Of a stretch of 64,000 nt of DNA, positions 1 through 10,541 are shown in pieces. Origin of the DNA: Chelativorans sp. ZYF759 (GTDB lineage: Bacteria; Pseudomonadota; Alphaproteobacteria; Rhizobiales; Rhizobiaceae); assembly GCF_012911015.1 (NCBI RefSeq), contig NZ_WVVV01000001.1:496001-560000 (forward strand). Reading direction: 5' to 3'. The position numbers and the translations under genes are program-made. The notes beneath the pieces were generated by a model that saw nothing but the letters and a program-made list of their open reading frames with translations, searched no databases and was not told the DNA's origin. Every line of letters starts with the position of its first letter. The stretch's first letter is position 1.

Positions 1-1497
<1,497 letters not shown>

Positions 1498-1586
1498 GCC
1501 AACAGCGGATGGGAGTGGCGAAGACGGGCACCCGGACGGCGGAATCGAAAATCCTGCCGTTCCCGCCCGAGACGCGCCGATAAAGC

Positions 1587-1997
1587 ATGGCAGAACCCTA
1601 CAAGTTCGAACTGGTCTCGCCTGAGCGGCTGCTCATCTCCGAGGACGTCGAATCGGTCGTCATTCCGGGCACGGATGGCGAGATGACGGTCATGGCCAAC
1701 CATGCACCGGTCATGTCGACCATCAAGCCGGGCGTCGTCGTCGTGAAGCCGTTCTCCGGCGGCGAGCAGAAATATGTGGTGTTCGGCGGCTTCGTCGACA
1801 TCCTGCCCGATGGCTGCACCTTGCTGGCCGAATCGGCCATTCCGGTCGCCGACATCGATCGCCAGGATCTTGCCCGCCGCATCGAGGCGGCGCGCGAGGA
1901 TGTGGGCGATGCGAAGGATGACGATGCCCGTACCAAGGCGGAGGCCTACCTGGCCCAGCTGACCACGATGGAAGGCGTCATCGCGACCGGCGCCTGA
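1587..1997 (+). CDS. atpC: ATP synthase F1 subunit epsilon
   Basis: Epsilon subunit of the central stalk, which couples rotation of the c-ring and gamma to the catalytic head and can inhibit ATP hydrolysis. The protein has 136 residues, the usual length. The N-terminal beta-sandwich is recognisable (FELVSPERLL near residues 6-15; GTDGEMTVMANHAPVMSTIKPG near residues 31-52, split here by function, not by sequence). A short C-terminal helical segment follows. It is the last gene of the atp operon, 89 bases after atpD, and is followed by a strong intrinsic terminator. The start ATG at 1587 matches the family N-terminus. Confidence 0.97.
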   Translation: MAEPYKFELVSPERLLISEDVESVVIPGTDGEMTVMANHAPVMSTIKPGVVVVKPFSGGEQKYVVFGGFVDILPDGCTLLAESAIPVADIDRQDLARRIEAAREDVGDAKDDDARTKAEAYLAQLTTMEGVIATGA

Positions 1998-2031
1998 CCC
2001 GCTGGAATCACAGTCTCGATCAATCGATCCA

Positions 2032-2055
2032 AGGCCGGCTCCCGCCGGCCTTTTT
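2032..2055 (+). terminator. Intrinsic terminator of the atp operon
   Basis: A GC-rich inverted repeat (AGGCCGGC and GCCGGCCT with a TCCC loop) is followed directly by five T residues. It lies 35 bases after the atpC stop codon, the expected place for the end of the operon. Confidence 0.88.
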
Positions 2056-2146
2056 CGTTGGGCGCTGCCGCCCACCGCCCTGCCGGATGAACAATTTCCC
2101 GCATCGGGGGTTGGCGTTTCATGACGTCAATCCAGGGAGATCCGAC

Positions 2147-2683
2147 ATGAAACGCCTCGTCCTCGCCGCCTCGGTCCTTGCGCTCCTGACCGGACCCGCC
2201 CTGTCGCAGGCCGAATCTGCCGATGCGGGAGCCTCCGCCCCCATGGTCGATGGCGACGGCAACGGGATCGGCACGGTGACCTTTCGGCAGAGCGTCTCGG
2301 GCATCCTGCACATCTTCGTGGAGATGACGGATCTTCCGCCCGGTCCGCGCGGCTTCCACATTCATGAAAGGGGCGTCTGCGATCCCGAAGACGGGTTCGA
2401 GAGCGCCGGCGGACATTTCACGGCCGGCGGGGAGGGGCATGGCATCCACAGTGCCGACGGTCCGCATGCCGGCGACCTGCCCAACGTCCATGTCGGCCAG
2501 GACGGCATCCTGCGGGTCGAATTCTTCACGGAGCGCATGTCGCTCGATGAGAACGCCGACAACGGGCTCCTGGGCGGTGAGGGCACGGCCGTCATCCTCC
2601 ATGCCGAGGCGGATGATTACGCCACCCATCCCCATGGCAATGCCGGTGACCGCATCGCCTGCGGCGTCGTGGAGCCTGTCTGA
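2147..2683 (+). CDS. sodC: Superoxide dismutase [Cu-Zn], periplasmic
   Basis: Secreted Cu,Zn superoxide dismutase converting superoxide to oxygen and peroxide in the periplasm. The chosen start (2147) has AGGGAGA seven bases upstream and gives a clean signal peptide (MKRLVLAASVLALLTGPALSQ). An upstream in-frame ATG at 2087 would bury that signal. Family marks visible: GFHIHERGVC (copper-ligand histidines and the first disulfide Cys), AGGHF, a His/Asp-rich zinc loop (HGIHSADGPHAGDLPNVHV) and the C-terminal GDRIACGVV with the second Cys. The mature protein is about 157 residues, normal for bacterial SodC. It ends one base before the stop of the convergent rppH. Confidence 0.95.
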   Translation: MKRLVLAASVLALLTGPALSQAESADAGASAPMVDGDGNGIGTVTFRQSVSGILHIFVEMTDLPPGPRGFHIHERGVCDPEDGFESAGGHFTAGGEGHGIHSADGPHAGDLPNVHVGQDGILRVEFFTERMSLDENADNGLLGGEGTAVILHAEADDYATHPHGNAGDRIACGVVEPV

Positions 2684-3202
2684 TCAGCCGGCCAGATGCC
2701 TGAAGGCCGCGACGACCTCTTCATAGACCTTGCGCTTGAAGGGCACGATGAGATCGGGAAGCTTGTCCATCTTCTTCCAGGCCCAGGCGTCGAACTCCGC
2801 CTCGTGCCCGCCGGGCGGCGGGTTGATGGCGATTTCGCTTTCGTCGCCCTCGAAGCGGAACGCGAACCAGCGCTGTTTCTGGCCGCGGTAGCGGCCCTTG
2901 AAGGCGATCCCCACCAGATGGTCGGGCAGGTCGTAATGGATCCAGTCCGGTGCTTCCGCCAGAAGCGAAACCGTTGTGATCCCGGTTTCCTCGTGGAGTT
3001 CGCGCAGCGCGGCGGGCAGCGGGTCCTCGCCTTCGTCGATCCCGCCCTGCGGCATCTGCCAGAGCTTGTCGGTCCCGGCCATCTCGCTGTCGGTTGCGGC
3101 TATCCGACGGCCGGCCCATACGAGCCCCGCCGCGTTCAGCACCATGATGCCGACACAGCGGCGGTAGGGAAGGAGAGCGGGGTCGGTCTTGGGCATGTTC
3201 AT
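2684..3202 (-). CDS. rppH: RNA pyrophosphohydrolase (Nudix)
   Basis: Nudix hydrolase that removes pyrophosphate from the 5' end of triphosphorylated mRNA and so starts 5'-dependent decay. It has 172 residues, with the full Nudix box at about 53-75 ([20 protein letters not shown] then TGI), and the family N-terminus [13 protein letters not shown]. The start at 3202 forms an ATGA overlap with the stop of the upstream deacetylase-like gene, suggesting translational coupling. A second Met two codons later is also possible. The gene sits at the end of the block rsfS-rlmH-envC-ctpA-deacetylase-rppH, as in many Rhizobiales. Confidence 0.95.
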   Translation of the reverse strand: MNMPKTDPALLPYRRCVGIMVLNAAGLVWAGRRIAATDSEMAGTDKLWQMPQGGIDEGEDPLPAALRELHEETGITTVSLLAEAPDWIHYDLPDHLVGIAFKGRYRGQKQRWFAFRFEGDESEIAINPPPGGHEAEFDAWAWKKMDKLPDLIVPFKRKVYEEVVAAFRHLAG

Positions 3203-4356
3203 CGTCCGGGATCGTTGGCGAGGGCGGATATGGGCACGATCTCGATGCCACGTCGGCGCGCTTCCGTCACCCAGGCCGCCACCGTCTCCACAGTGGTGTC
3301 GAACGCGGAGCCGGTGCCGATCGCAAAACCCTGGGCGCGTGCCGTGCGCTCGAGATCGTCCAGTCGCTCCAATATGGCCGCGCGGTCGCGTCGGGTGTCG
3401 AGCGTGGCGTGCGCCGCGGCGAAGGGCGCGCCGTTTGCCGGCGCCAGCCGATCGCCGAGACTGCGCGCGGACGTGCCGTCATCGACGAACATGAGTCCCC
3501 TGCGTCCGAGTTCCGCCATCAACGGCGACATCGCCGCTTCGTCGGAGGTGAAGCGGGCGCCCATATAGTTCATCACCCCGACATAGTTGGTGATGCGGGC
3601 CAGCGTGCGCAGCAGGCGGTCGGTGTTCTCCGCCGGATCGGCCGATACGGTCAGCGTATCGCGGCCCGGATCGACCTGCGGGTAATCGAAGGGTTCGAGC
3701 GGGATCTGCAGAATGATCTCGTGCCCCCCGCGCCGAGCGGCCTGCATCCAGCGGTCGAGGCTGTTGCCGTGCGGCGCAAAAGCCAGCGTCACTTCTCCCG
3801 GCAGGGTCTCGATGGCGCTCTGCGTTCCGGTCTGCGACAGGCCGAGTCCGCCGATCACGATGGCGATGCGTGCGCCGCGTGCGCCCGACCAGGGCCGTGA
3901 ATAGACATCGAAGGGACGCCTGCCATCGGCGGCGCGCATCGGAAGCGGCCCGTACTCGCTGTCTTCGACCAGCGCCCTGTCCGGCATGTGCGCGGTACGG
4001 AAATCCTGGGTGAGTGCGCTCGGATCGCGAATCACGACGACGCTTGGCGAGCCCTCCACGCGCGGCGGCTCGACCCGAAGCACGGATGGTCCGTCAACTG
4101 GCCCCGCGCGAGGGGCGCTTGGTTCCGGAACCTTATCCGTCTCGGCGGTCTGGGGAGATGATGTCGCGACCGGTGGGGGCGCGCGGAACGGTTGATCCCG
4201 CCATGCGATCGCTGCCGCCGCCGCCCCGATGCCGAGGACCAGAATCCCGGCCGCAAGCTTGCCGCGTGAGCGCAGCCTCTTCGGGCGCCTTGCGGGACGA
4301 CCGGACTGCCCAAGCGGGCGATTGATATCCCTTTCGCCTTCGGTCCCCGTGCTCAC
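3199..4356 (-). CDS. Divergent polysaccharide deacetylase family protein (YibQ-like, DUF610)
   Basis: A membrane-anchored protein of about 385 residues with the divergent NodB-fold domain of the YibQ/DUF610 family. Family members sit next to envC and ctpA in many proteobacteria; their enzymatic activity is not established. Visible: a basic N-terminus ([20 protein letters not shown]), one transmembrane helix ([19 protein letters not shown]), a Pro-rich linker, then [14 protein letters not shown] and [16 protein letters not shown] typical of the family. I chose the GTG at 4356 because GGATGGGGA lies just upstream and the protein then begins with the conserved DINRPLG region. The frame is open back to an ATG at 4470, which would add 38 unconserved residues. 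The stop overlaps the rppH start. Confidence 0.85.
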   Translation of the reverse strand: MSTGTEGERDINRPLGQSGRPARRPKRLRSRGKLAAGILVLGIGAAAAAIAWRDQPFRAPPPVATSSPQTAETDKVPEPSAPRAGPVDGPSVLRVEPPRVEGSPSVVVIRDPSALTQDFRTAHMPDRALVEDSEYGPLPMRAADGRRPFDVYSRPWSGARGARIAIVIGGLGLSQTGTQSAIETLPGEVTLAFAPHGNSLDRWMQAARRGGHEIILQIPLEPFDYPQVDPGRDTLTVSADPAENTDRLLRTLARITNYVGVMNYMGARFTSDEAAMSPLMAELGRRGLMFVDDGTSARSLGDRLAPANGAPFAAAHATLDTRRDRAAILERLDDLERTARAQGFAIGTGSAFDTTVETVAAWVTEARRRGIEIVPISALANDPGR

Positions 4357-4493
4357 GTCCCCATCCGACAGGTCGGGCCGACCGTTCGGTCGCCCCAGAA
4401 TCGAAACCGGCCACCGGATGTCTGCATCCGGTCGCCGGCGTGAAGGTTCCTGGCGGCCGGGTCGTGTCACCCGGCCGAAGTTACGCGATTACG

Positions 4494-5822
4494 CTACTGC
4501 TGGTTCAGCAACGCCCTGTCGGGGCTCGGCGGGAAGGCCGGATTGCTCTCCAGGCCGCGCAGGAGATCCAGCGCGTAATTGAGCTGGAGGTCGTCCTCCT
4601 TGTCCGGCGGTACGTAGGCCGACGAGCCGGAGCCGTTCTCGTCCTCTTCCGCGCCGACGATATGGCCACGGAGTTCGGATTCGCCGCGACTGACCGCCCG
4701 GCCGAGCAGTTCCTCCGGCACCGGCTGTTCGACACGGATGTCGGGCAGGATGCCGCGAGCCTGGATCGAGGTGCCGGCCGGCGTGTAGTAGAGCGCCGTC
4801 GTCAGGCGAAGTGCGCCGTTCTCGGCCAGCGGGATGATCGTCTGGACCGAGCCCTTGCCGAAGGACTTGGTGCCCACGACGGTCGCCCGACGATGGTCCT
4901 GCAACGCGCCGGCCACGATCTCGGAGGCACTCGCCGAGCCGCCATTGATCAGGACGACGATGGGCTTTCCGTCGATCAAATCGCCCGGGCGCGAATCGAA
5001 CCGCGTCACGTTGCGCGGGTCACGGCCCCGCGTCGAAACGATCTCGCCGCGATCCAGGAAGGCATCGGCGACATTGACCGCCTGGTCGAGCAGGCCACCC
5101 GGGTTAAGCCTGAGATCCAGCACATAGCCCTCGATATCGGTGTCGCCGGCCTCTTTCCTCATCTGCTCGATGGCGGCCTTGAGGTCGTCGGTCGTGCGCT
5201 CGGTGAAGGAGTTGATCTTGATGTAGCCGATATCGTCTTCGAGGCTGAACCGGACGGCCCGAACCTTGATGACGTCGCGCACGATGGTCAGCTTGATCGG
5301 CTCCTCCGCGCCTTCGCGGATGATGGTGAGCTCGATCGGGGTATTGACCTCGCCGCGCATCATGTCGACCGCGTCAGAGAGCGTCATGCCGCGCACTTCC
5401 TCGCCATCGATCTCGGCGATGAAGTCGCCCGCGATGACACCGGCCCGTGCCGCTGGCGTGTCCTCGATCGGGGAGATCACGCGCACCAGGTCGTCTTCCA
5501 TCGTGACCTCGATGCCGAGGCCACCGAACTCGCCCCGGGTCTGCACGCGCATGTCCTGGGCGGCATCGGGATTGAGATAGGAGGAATGGGGATCGAGCGA
5601 CGTCAACATGCCGTTGATCGCGCTCTCGATCAGCTTGGCGTCCTCGGGTGGGGTGACGTACTGCGCCCGCACGCGTTCGAAAATGTCGCCGAAAATGGCG
5701 AGCTGCCTGTAGGTGTCGGAGCTGGCGGCGTTCGCGGCCGTGCCCACGGAGCCATGAACGAGGCTCATGGCGGACGCGCCCATCAGTGCGCCGGCGATAA
5801 GTAGAGATGCCTTACGTATCAT
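4494..5822 (-). CDS. ctpA: Carboxyl-terminal processing protease, S41 family
   Basis: Periplasmic serine protease of the CtpA/Prc type that trims C-termini of envelope proteins, often peptidoglycan hydrolases. An N-terminal signal peptide (residues 1-33) is followed by a CtpA N-domain, a PDZ domain (about 95-185, with GGLGIEV at 100-106) and the S41 core. The catalytic dyad is recognisable: Ser298 in GGSASASEI and Lys323 in SFGKGSVQ, 25 residues apart as in characterised members. The C-terminus has a charged low-complexity linker. The start overlaps the end of envC by 11 bases, so the two are probably cotranscribed; joint action on septal peptidoglycan is an inference from this pairing. Confidence 0.95.
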   Translation of the reverse strand: MIRKASLLIAGALMGASAMSLVHGSVGTAANAASSDTYRQLAIFGDIFERVRAQYVTPPEDAKLIESAINGMLTSLDPHSSYLNPDAAQDMRVQTRGEFGGLGIEVTMEDDLVRVISPIEDTPAARAGVIAGDFIAEIDGEEVRGMTLSDAVDMMRGEVNTPIELTIIREGAEEPIKLTIVRDVIKVRAVRFSLEDDIGYIKINSFTERTTDDLKAAIEQMRKEAGDTDIEGYVLDLRLNPGGLLDQAVNVADAFLDRGEIVSTRGRDPRNVTRFDSRPGDLIDGKPIVVLINGGSASASEIVAGALQDHRRATVVGTKSFGKGSVQTIIPLAENGALRLTTALYYTPAGTSIQARGILPDIRVEQPVPEELLGRAVSRGESELRGHIVGAEEDENGSGSSAYVPPDKEDDLQLNYALDLLRGLESNPAFPPSPDRALLNQQ

Positions 5823-7188
5823 TTCCTGCCCTTACAGAATTGCGGTCCGCCCACCAGGGAGCCGGATCGACGGGTTTTCCCTCCTTGCGGAACTCGACGT
5901 AGAGTTCCGGACCGGATTCTTCATCGCCCGAAGTCGCGATGCTTGCGACCCTGGCTTCCCCCATCGCGCCGATGGGCTCCCCAGCCACAACGCTCTGCCC
6001 AAGCCTGACGCTGATTCTACTCATGCCAGCCAGAACCAGATGATAACCACCGCCGGCATTCAGGATCAAGAGTTGACCATAGGAACGAAAGGGTCCCGCA
6101 TAGAGCACCGAGGCATCCGACGGAGCAGTGACGATTGCCCCGGAATGTGTTTTTACAATGTCTCCGCCGAGCCGGCCGCCGACGTCGTCGTCCTGGCCGA
6201 AACGTGCCACGATCTGGCCGTGCACGGGCAGCGGCACCTGGCCGGACAGCGCTGCGAAAGGGATTGCGGCGAATTGCGAGGCCGCCGCCATCTCGGGTTC
6301 GTCCTCCGGCGCCGCGGCCGGCGCCGTCCCGAGCTCGGCGGCGAGACGCTCGGCCTCGGCCAGTCTTTCGGCTTCCGCCCTTGCCGCGGCCGCGCTTTCA
6401 GCTTCGCGCACCGACGTGATTTCGCTCTCCAGCGAGGCGATCAATTCTTCGAGACTGCCGGCCTCCGACGCCAGTTCGCTGGCCCGCTCCTGTTCGCGCG
6501 CCAGTTGCGCCTCGGAGCGCATCTGCAGCCGGCGCTTCTCCTCGGCGAGCAGGTTCATGCGCTGGCGTTCCTCGATCTGGCTGGTCATCGCGACGACCAG
6601 ACGCGTGCGCTCCGTCTCCATGGAGCTTGCCAGCCGCGACAATTCGTTCAGATCGGCGATCAGCACCTCGGTCTCGGCCCTAAGTTCCGGCACCACCGCG
6701 CCGAGCAGGATGGCGCTGCGCACCGAAGACAGGGCATCGTCGGGACGGACCAATATGGCGGGCGGCGGGTTGCGGCCCATCCGTTGTAGCGCCCCCAGCA
6801 CCTCGGCCAGCACCTCGCGGCGCGCCAGGAGGGATCCGCGTACGTAATCGCGCTGTGCGCCGAGTTCCTCGAGACGCTCGGCGCGCTGCTCGATCTCCGC
6901 CGACAGACGCCGTTCGGCATCGGCCGTGCGCAGCAGCGCTGCCGTCAGCGTCTCGTGATCCTTCTGCAGCGCCTCGATCTCGGCCGACAATTCGCCGATG
7001 CGCTCCTCCGACAGAGCGATCCGGTCGACGATCTGCGCGCGCTCGTCCAAAGTCTGGCTGCGCCGTGCTTCGAGCTCGTCCGCGTCGCTGGCCAGAGCCG
7101 CCTGCCCGGCGGCGAGCGACAGGCACAGCGCCAGCGCGGCCAGTCCGGCCCGGGCCTTCGACGATCTCGCGCTGCGGAGAAGATGCAT
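5812..7188 (-). CDS. envC: Murein hydrolase activator EnvC family protein
   Basis: Periplasmic coiled-coil plus LytM protein of the EnvC type, which is recruited by FtsEX and activates amidases that split the septum. The chosen start gives MHLLRSAR and a signal peptide ending near ALASD. A TTG further upstream (7206) has no ribosome-binding site. Residues about 35-270 are a long heptad-rich coiled coil. The C-terminal LytM/M23 domain (GGDIVKTHSGAIVTAPSD through GQSVVAGEPIGAMG) lacks the HxH zinc ligands of active endopeptidases, having YHLVLAGM in that place. This fits an activator rather than an enzyme. ftsE and ftsX are also in this window (25075-26761). Confidence 0.92.
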   Translation of the reverse strand: MHLLRSARSSKARAGLAALALCLSLAAGQAALASDADELEARRSQTLDERAQIVDRIALSEERIGELSAEIEALQKDHETLTAALLRTADAERRLSAEIEQRAERLEELGAQRDYVRGSLLARREVLAEVLGALQRMGRNPPPAILVRPDDALSSVRSAILLGAVVPELRAETEVLIADLNELSRLASSMETERTRLVVAMTSQIEERQRMNLLAEEKRRLQMRSEAQLAREQERASELASEAGSLEELIASLESEITSVREAESAAAARAEAERLAEAERLAAELGTAPAAAPEDEPEMAAASQFAAIPFAALSGQVPLPVHGQIVARFGQDDDVGGRLGGDIVKTHSGAIVTAPSDASVLYAGPFRSYGQLLILNAGGGYHLVLAGMSRISVRLGQSVVAGEPIGAMGEARVASIATSGDEESGPELYVEFRKEGKPVDPAPWWADRNSVRAGNDT

Positions 7189-7258
7189 CGGTTTTCTGTC
7201 GCACAAACGTGTTTTCGGGCCGAACGAGCCGGCGAAGAGGCAAGCCTAGCCGCCACCC

Positions 7259-7274
7259 GTTAAGCAATCATCAA
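7259..7274 (-). promoter_or_regulatory. Candidate CtrA-like box upstream of envC
   Basis: Read on the minus strand the site is TTGA-N7-TTAAC, one mismatch from the CtrA consensus TTAA-N7-TTAAC. It lies about 70 bases upstream of the envC start, a normal promoter distance. The assignment is by motif only and one mismatch makes chance occurrence plausible. Confidence 0.3.
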
Positions 7275-7313
7275 CCATGAGGCGCCCGCCCCGTCTTTTG
7301 CGGCGCTCCGGCC

Positions 7314-7802
7314 TCAGCCCTGCCCGCCCCTGTGATAGGGATGTCCCGACAGGATGGTCGCCGCCCTGTAGAGCTGCTCGGCAAGGAGCATGCGCACGAT
7401 CTGGTGCGGCCAGGTCGCCGCCCCGAAGGACAGCACCAGTTCCGCCTTCCGCTTCAATTCGGGATCGTGCCCGTCCGGGCCGCCGATTGCAAACTGGATC
7501 TCGCGCACCCCGTCGTCGCGCCAGCGGCCGATCATCCGGGCCAGCGCTTCCGAGCCGAGGTTGCGGCCGCCTTCGTCGAGCAGGATGAGCTTCTTGTCGG
7601 CCAGCTGGCCCAGCGCCGCGGCGCCTTCTTCCCGGCACCGTTCCGCCGCGCTCTGGCGCCGGCTTTCGGGAATTTCGGCCATGCCCGCGAAATCGAGGCC
7701 GAGCGCGGGGCCTGCACGCGCGAAGCGCTCGGCGTAGCGGTCGGCCAATTCCTTCTCGGGGCCGGACTTCATCCGGCCCACGGCAAAGATCGATACCTTC
7801 AT
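7314..7802 (-). CDS. rlmH: 23S rRNA (pseudouridine1915-N3)-methyltransferase RlmH
   Basis: SPOUT-class methyltransferase that methylates pseudouridine 1915 in helix 69 of 23S rRNA on assembled ribosomes. At 162 residues it has the normal length. Visible: MKVSIFAVGRMKSGPEKEL at the N-terminus, the SAM-binding knot region (FAIGGPDGH near 105-113, then LSFGAATWPHQIVRMLLAEQLYRA split across the knot) and the conserved C-terminal HPYHR. It lies between rsfS and envC, the standard order. Identification is secure. Confidence 0.97.
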   Translation of the reverse strand: MKVSIFAVGRMKSGPEKELADRYAERFARAGPALGLDFAGMAEIPESRRQSAAERCREEGAAALGQLADKKLILLDEGGRNLGSEALARMIGRWRDDGVREIQFAIGGPDGHDPELKRKAELVLSFGAATWPHQIVRMLLAEQLYRAATILSGHPYHRGGQG

Positions 7803-7830
7803 CGCACGTGCCGGGCTTCAGCCCTCGGTC

Positions 7831-8232
7831 TCAGTGCAGGGTCTCGTCATCGAGATCGGGCATCTGCCACATCTTCTCGATGTTGTAGAACTCCCTGACC
7901 TCGGGCCGGAAGACATGGACGATGATGTCGCCCGAATCGATCAGCACCCAGTCGGCATTCGACAGGCCTTCCACGCGCGGCATGCCGAGGCCGGCATCCT
8001 TGATCGCCTTGATCAGATGGTCGGCGACGGCCGCGACATGACGATGCGAACGGCCCGACGCCACCACCATGTGGTCGCCCAGGCTCGATCTGCCCTGAAT
8101 GTCGATGGAGACGATGTTTTCGGCCTTGGAGTCGTCCAGACTGGCAAGGACGGTTTCGAGGGCGCGGGACGCTTCCGAGCTTATCCCGGCCGGCGAAGGC
8201 ATATCGGCCTTCTTCTGCAATGCTGTTCTCAG
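7831..8232 (-). CDS. rsfS: Ribosomal silencing factor RsfS
   Basis: RsfS binds ribosomal protein L14 and blocks subunit joining, slowing translation in starvation. The domain is complete: ALETVLASLDDSKAENIVSIDI, then HVAAVADHLIKAIK, then VEGLSNADWVLIDSGDIIVHVF and EFYNIEKMW (each within family positions). The start is uncertain. The first in-frame TTG is at 8220 and the first ATG at 8202. However, the only good Shine-Dalgarno (AAGGAAAGGAACC, 8237-8248) is correctly spaced for a CTG at 8232, which I used. nadD, the normal partner gene, is displaced by about 3.8 kb. Confidence 0.9.
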   Translation of the reverse strand: MRTALQKKADMPSPAGISSEASRALETVLASLDDSKAENIVSIDIQGRSSLGDHMVVASGRSHRHVAAVADHLIKAIKDAGLGMPRVEGLSNADWVLIDSGDIIVHVFRPEVREFYNIEKMWQMPDLDDETLH

Positions 8233-8452
8233 CGTGGTTCCTTTCCTTCAAGAACAGGCGAGCGGCTCAAGCCGCGACACCGAAGATAGGCAGAGTCGCA
8301 TGGTCGTTTCAAGACGGGCGGGCCCTACAATGCGCGGTTAACTCAAATGAAATCCGGCCTGCCTATGTTCCGCCGGGTAAACGGGAATCTCGCCTCGCGG
8401 GTATTCTGCGCCAAAACAAGAAACGATTGCGGGGACCGGGGGGCATAATCTC

Positions 8453-10465
8453 ATGATGCAGGTGGTGAGTTGCATTGCGTATGCGCATGATCCGATGATC
8501 GTGCTGCTGGCCGCATTCGTCTGCGTCGCGGGCGGCTTCGTGACGATCGAACTCCTGCGCCGCGCGCGCTCACGGCGCGGGGCCCAGCAGGCGGGCTGGA
8601 CCTTCCTGGCGGCGGTGGCCGCTGGTTCCGCGGTCTGGTGCACGCATTTCATCGCCATTCTCGCCTATGACAGCCCCGCCCCGGTCGTTTTCGACCCGAT
8701 CCTCACCTTCCTGTCGCTGGTCATCGTCATCGTCGGCGCGGCGCTCGCCTTCACGCTGGCGCTCGCCCGGCACCTGCTCGTTGTCGGGCTGGGCGGCGTG
8801 GTGCTCGGCCTTGCCATCCCGGCCATGCACTACACCGGCATGCTGGCCTACCGCGTCGACGGGCTGGTGACGTGGGACATGAACTATGTCGCCGCCTCTC
8901 TGGTGCTCTGCGTGGTGCTCGCCATCGCCGCGCTGGTCTCGCTCGGCCGCGCGCATTCCCTGGTCAGCCTGGCCTTTCTGGCCCTGGCGACTGTCTCGTT
9001 GCACTTCACCGGCATGACCGCCGTCTCGATCACGCCTTTCGTCACCGGCGCGACGCTGGCGGATCCGTCGGTGGGCACCGCCATGGCGGTTGCCGTCGCC
9101 GGTGTCGCGCTGCTCATCGTGGGCACCGGGGTCACCAGCTTCCTGATCGATTCCAGCGTCTCGCAGGCGCATGTGGTGCGGCTCCGGCACATGGCGCTCA
9201 GCGACACGCTGACCGGCCTGCCCAACCGCGCCAGCTTCTCCGACCGGATCCTGCGCGACATCGAGCATGCGCGCCTGGCGCGGCGCCCGCTCGCCATCAT
9301 CGGGATCGATCTCGACAAGTTCAAGGAGATCAACGATGCCCGCGGCCACGAGGTCGGCGACGCGGTGCTGCGCCAGATCGGCCGCACGCTCGCGGGGCTG
9401 ATGGATGAGGACGGCTTCGTGGCCCGCATCGGCGGCGACGAATTCGCCGCGCTGAAGCCGTTTGCCGAACGCCGCGAGCTCGAGGAATTCGTGTCCCGCC
9501 TGGAGGCGGCCCTTTTTGCCCCCGTCGAGCTGGACGGCTACACGCTGGCGCCCGGCGCCAGCATCGGCATCTCCATCTATCCCGACGACGGCACCAATCC
9601 CGACCGGCTGGTGGGCAATGCCGACCTGGCCATGTACCGGGCAAAGACGGACCCCGTGCGCGCCGTCTGCTATTTCGAGGCGGGCATGGACGAGGTCGCC
9701 CGCCGGCGGCGCGACCTGGCCGCCGACCTCCGGCTGGCCATCCCGCGCGGCGAGCTGCTCCTGCATTATCAGGTCCAGACCAGCGTCGCTGTTCGTGGCG
9801 CCGTCGTGGGCTACGAGGTCCTTTTGAGATGGCGCCATCCGCGCTTCGGGCTCATTCCGCCGGCCGATTTCATCCCGCTTGCCGAGGAAACCGGCCAGAT
9901 CGTGGAGATCGGCGAATGGGTCCTGCGCGAAGCCAGCCGCGAGGCGGCCAGCTGGGCGGGCGGCGAGAAGATCGCCGTCAACCTGTCCGCCGTCCAGCTT
10001 GCCGATCGCGACCTGCCGAACAAGGTTCACGCAATCCTGATCGAGTCCGGCCTGTCGCCCGCCCGCCTCGAGCTCGAGATCACCGAATCCTCGATCATCC
10101 GCGACGAGATGCGCGCCATCGACATCCTGCGCCGCCTGCGCTCGCTCGGCATCACCATCGCCATCGACGATTTCGGCACCGGCTATTCCTCGCTTGCCAC
10201 GCTGCGTTCCTTCCCCTTCGACCGCATCAAGCTCGACCGCTCCTTCATGGGCGAAATCGGCGAGTGCGGCGAGGCGCGCGCCATCATCCGCGCGGTCCTG
10301 GCGCTGGGCAAGAGCCTGAAAACACCCGTGCTGGCCGAGGGCGTGGAGACCGAGGAGCAGTTCGCCATTCTCGTCGCCGAGGGCTGCGACGAGGCGCAAG
10401 GTTATCTGCTGGGTCGCCCGGGTCCGATGGAAGCGGCGGAACTGGGCCTGCGGCGTACGGCCTGA
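8453..10465 (+). CDS. MHYT-GGDEF-EAL cyclic-di-GMP protein
   Basis: A 670-residue inner-membrane signalling protein predicted to make and/or break cyclic di-GMP. The N-terminal 250 residues form a seven-helix MHYT sensor with three repeats whose motifs are visible (WCTHFIAIL, PAMHYTGMLA, LHFTGMTAV); such domains are proposed to bind copper and sense oxygen, CO or NO. A GGDEF domain follows with an intact RIGGDEF but no RxxD inhibitory site ahead of it. The EAL domain begins with YEVLLRW, EVL in place of EAL, and keeps NLS, LEITES, AIDDFGTGYSSL, KLDRSF, AEGVETEEQ and QGYLLGRP. Both activities are therefore plausible. A GGGGGG tract precedes the ATGATG start. It is transcribed away from rsfS, with pfpI-like and ethylene-receptor-like genes downstream. 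Confidence 0.93.
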   Translation: MMQVVSCIAYAHDPMIVLLAAFVCVAGGFVTIELLRRARSRRGAQQAGWTFLAAVAAGSAVWCTHFIAILAYDSPAPVVFDPILTFLSLVIVIVGAALAFTLALARHLLVVGLGGVVLGLAIPAMHYTGMLAYRVDGLVTWDMNYVAASLVLCVVLAIAALVSLGRAHSLVSLAFLALATVSLHFTGMTAVSITPFVTGATLADPSVGTAMAVAVAGVALLIVGTGVTSFLIDSSVSQAHVVRLRHMALSDTLTGLPNRASFSDRILRDIEHARLARRPLAIIGIDLDKFKEINDARGHEVGDAVLRQIGRTLAGLMDEDGFVARIGGDEFAALKPFAERRELEEFVSRLEAALFAPVELDGYTLAPGASIGISIYPDDGTNPDRLVGNADLAMYRAKTDPVRAVCYFEAGMDEVARRRRDLAADLRLAIPRGELLLHYQVQTSVAVRGAVVGYEVLLRWRHPRFGLIPPADFIPLAEETGQIVEIGEWVLREASREAASWAGGEKIAVNLSAVQLADRDLPNKVHAILIESGLSPARLELEITESSIIRDEMRAIDILRRLRSLGITIAIDDFGTGYSSLATLRSFPFDRIKLDRSFMGEIGECGEARAIIRAVLALGKSLKTPVLAEGVETEEQFAILVAEGCDEAQGYLLGRPGPMEAAELGLRRTA

Positions 10466-10541
10466 ACCCCCGATTTCACATTTCGGAACGCGCCGTCGTC
10501 TCGTCCGTTAGGCGGAACAACCGTCAACGGAGTTTCCTGAC

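Noticed and set aside
4440-5804. 454-residue plus-strand ORF
   Set aside because: Antisense to ctpA, whose S41 and PDZ motifs are intact; the antisense product has no family features and is an effect of high GC3.
8570-10399. 609-residue minus-strand ORF
   Set aside because: Antisense shadow of the MHYT-GGDEF-EAL gene; the sense strand carries all the domain motifs.
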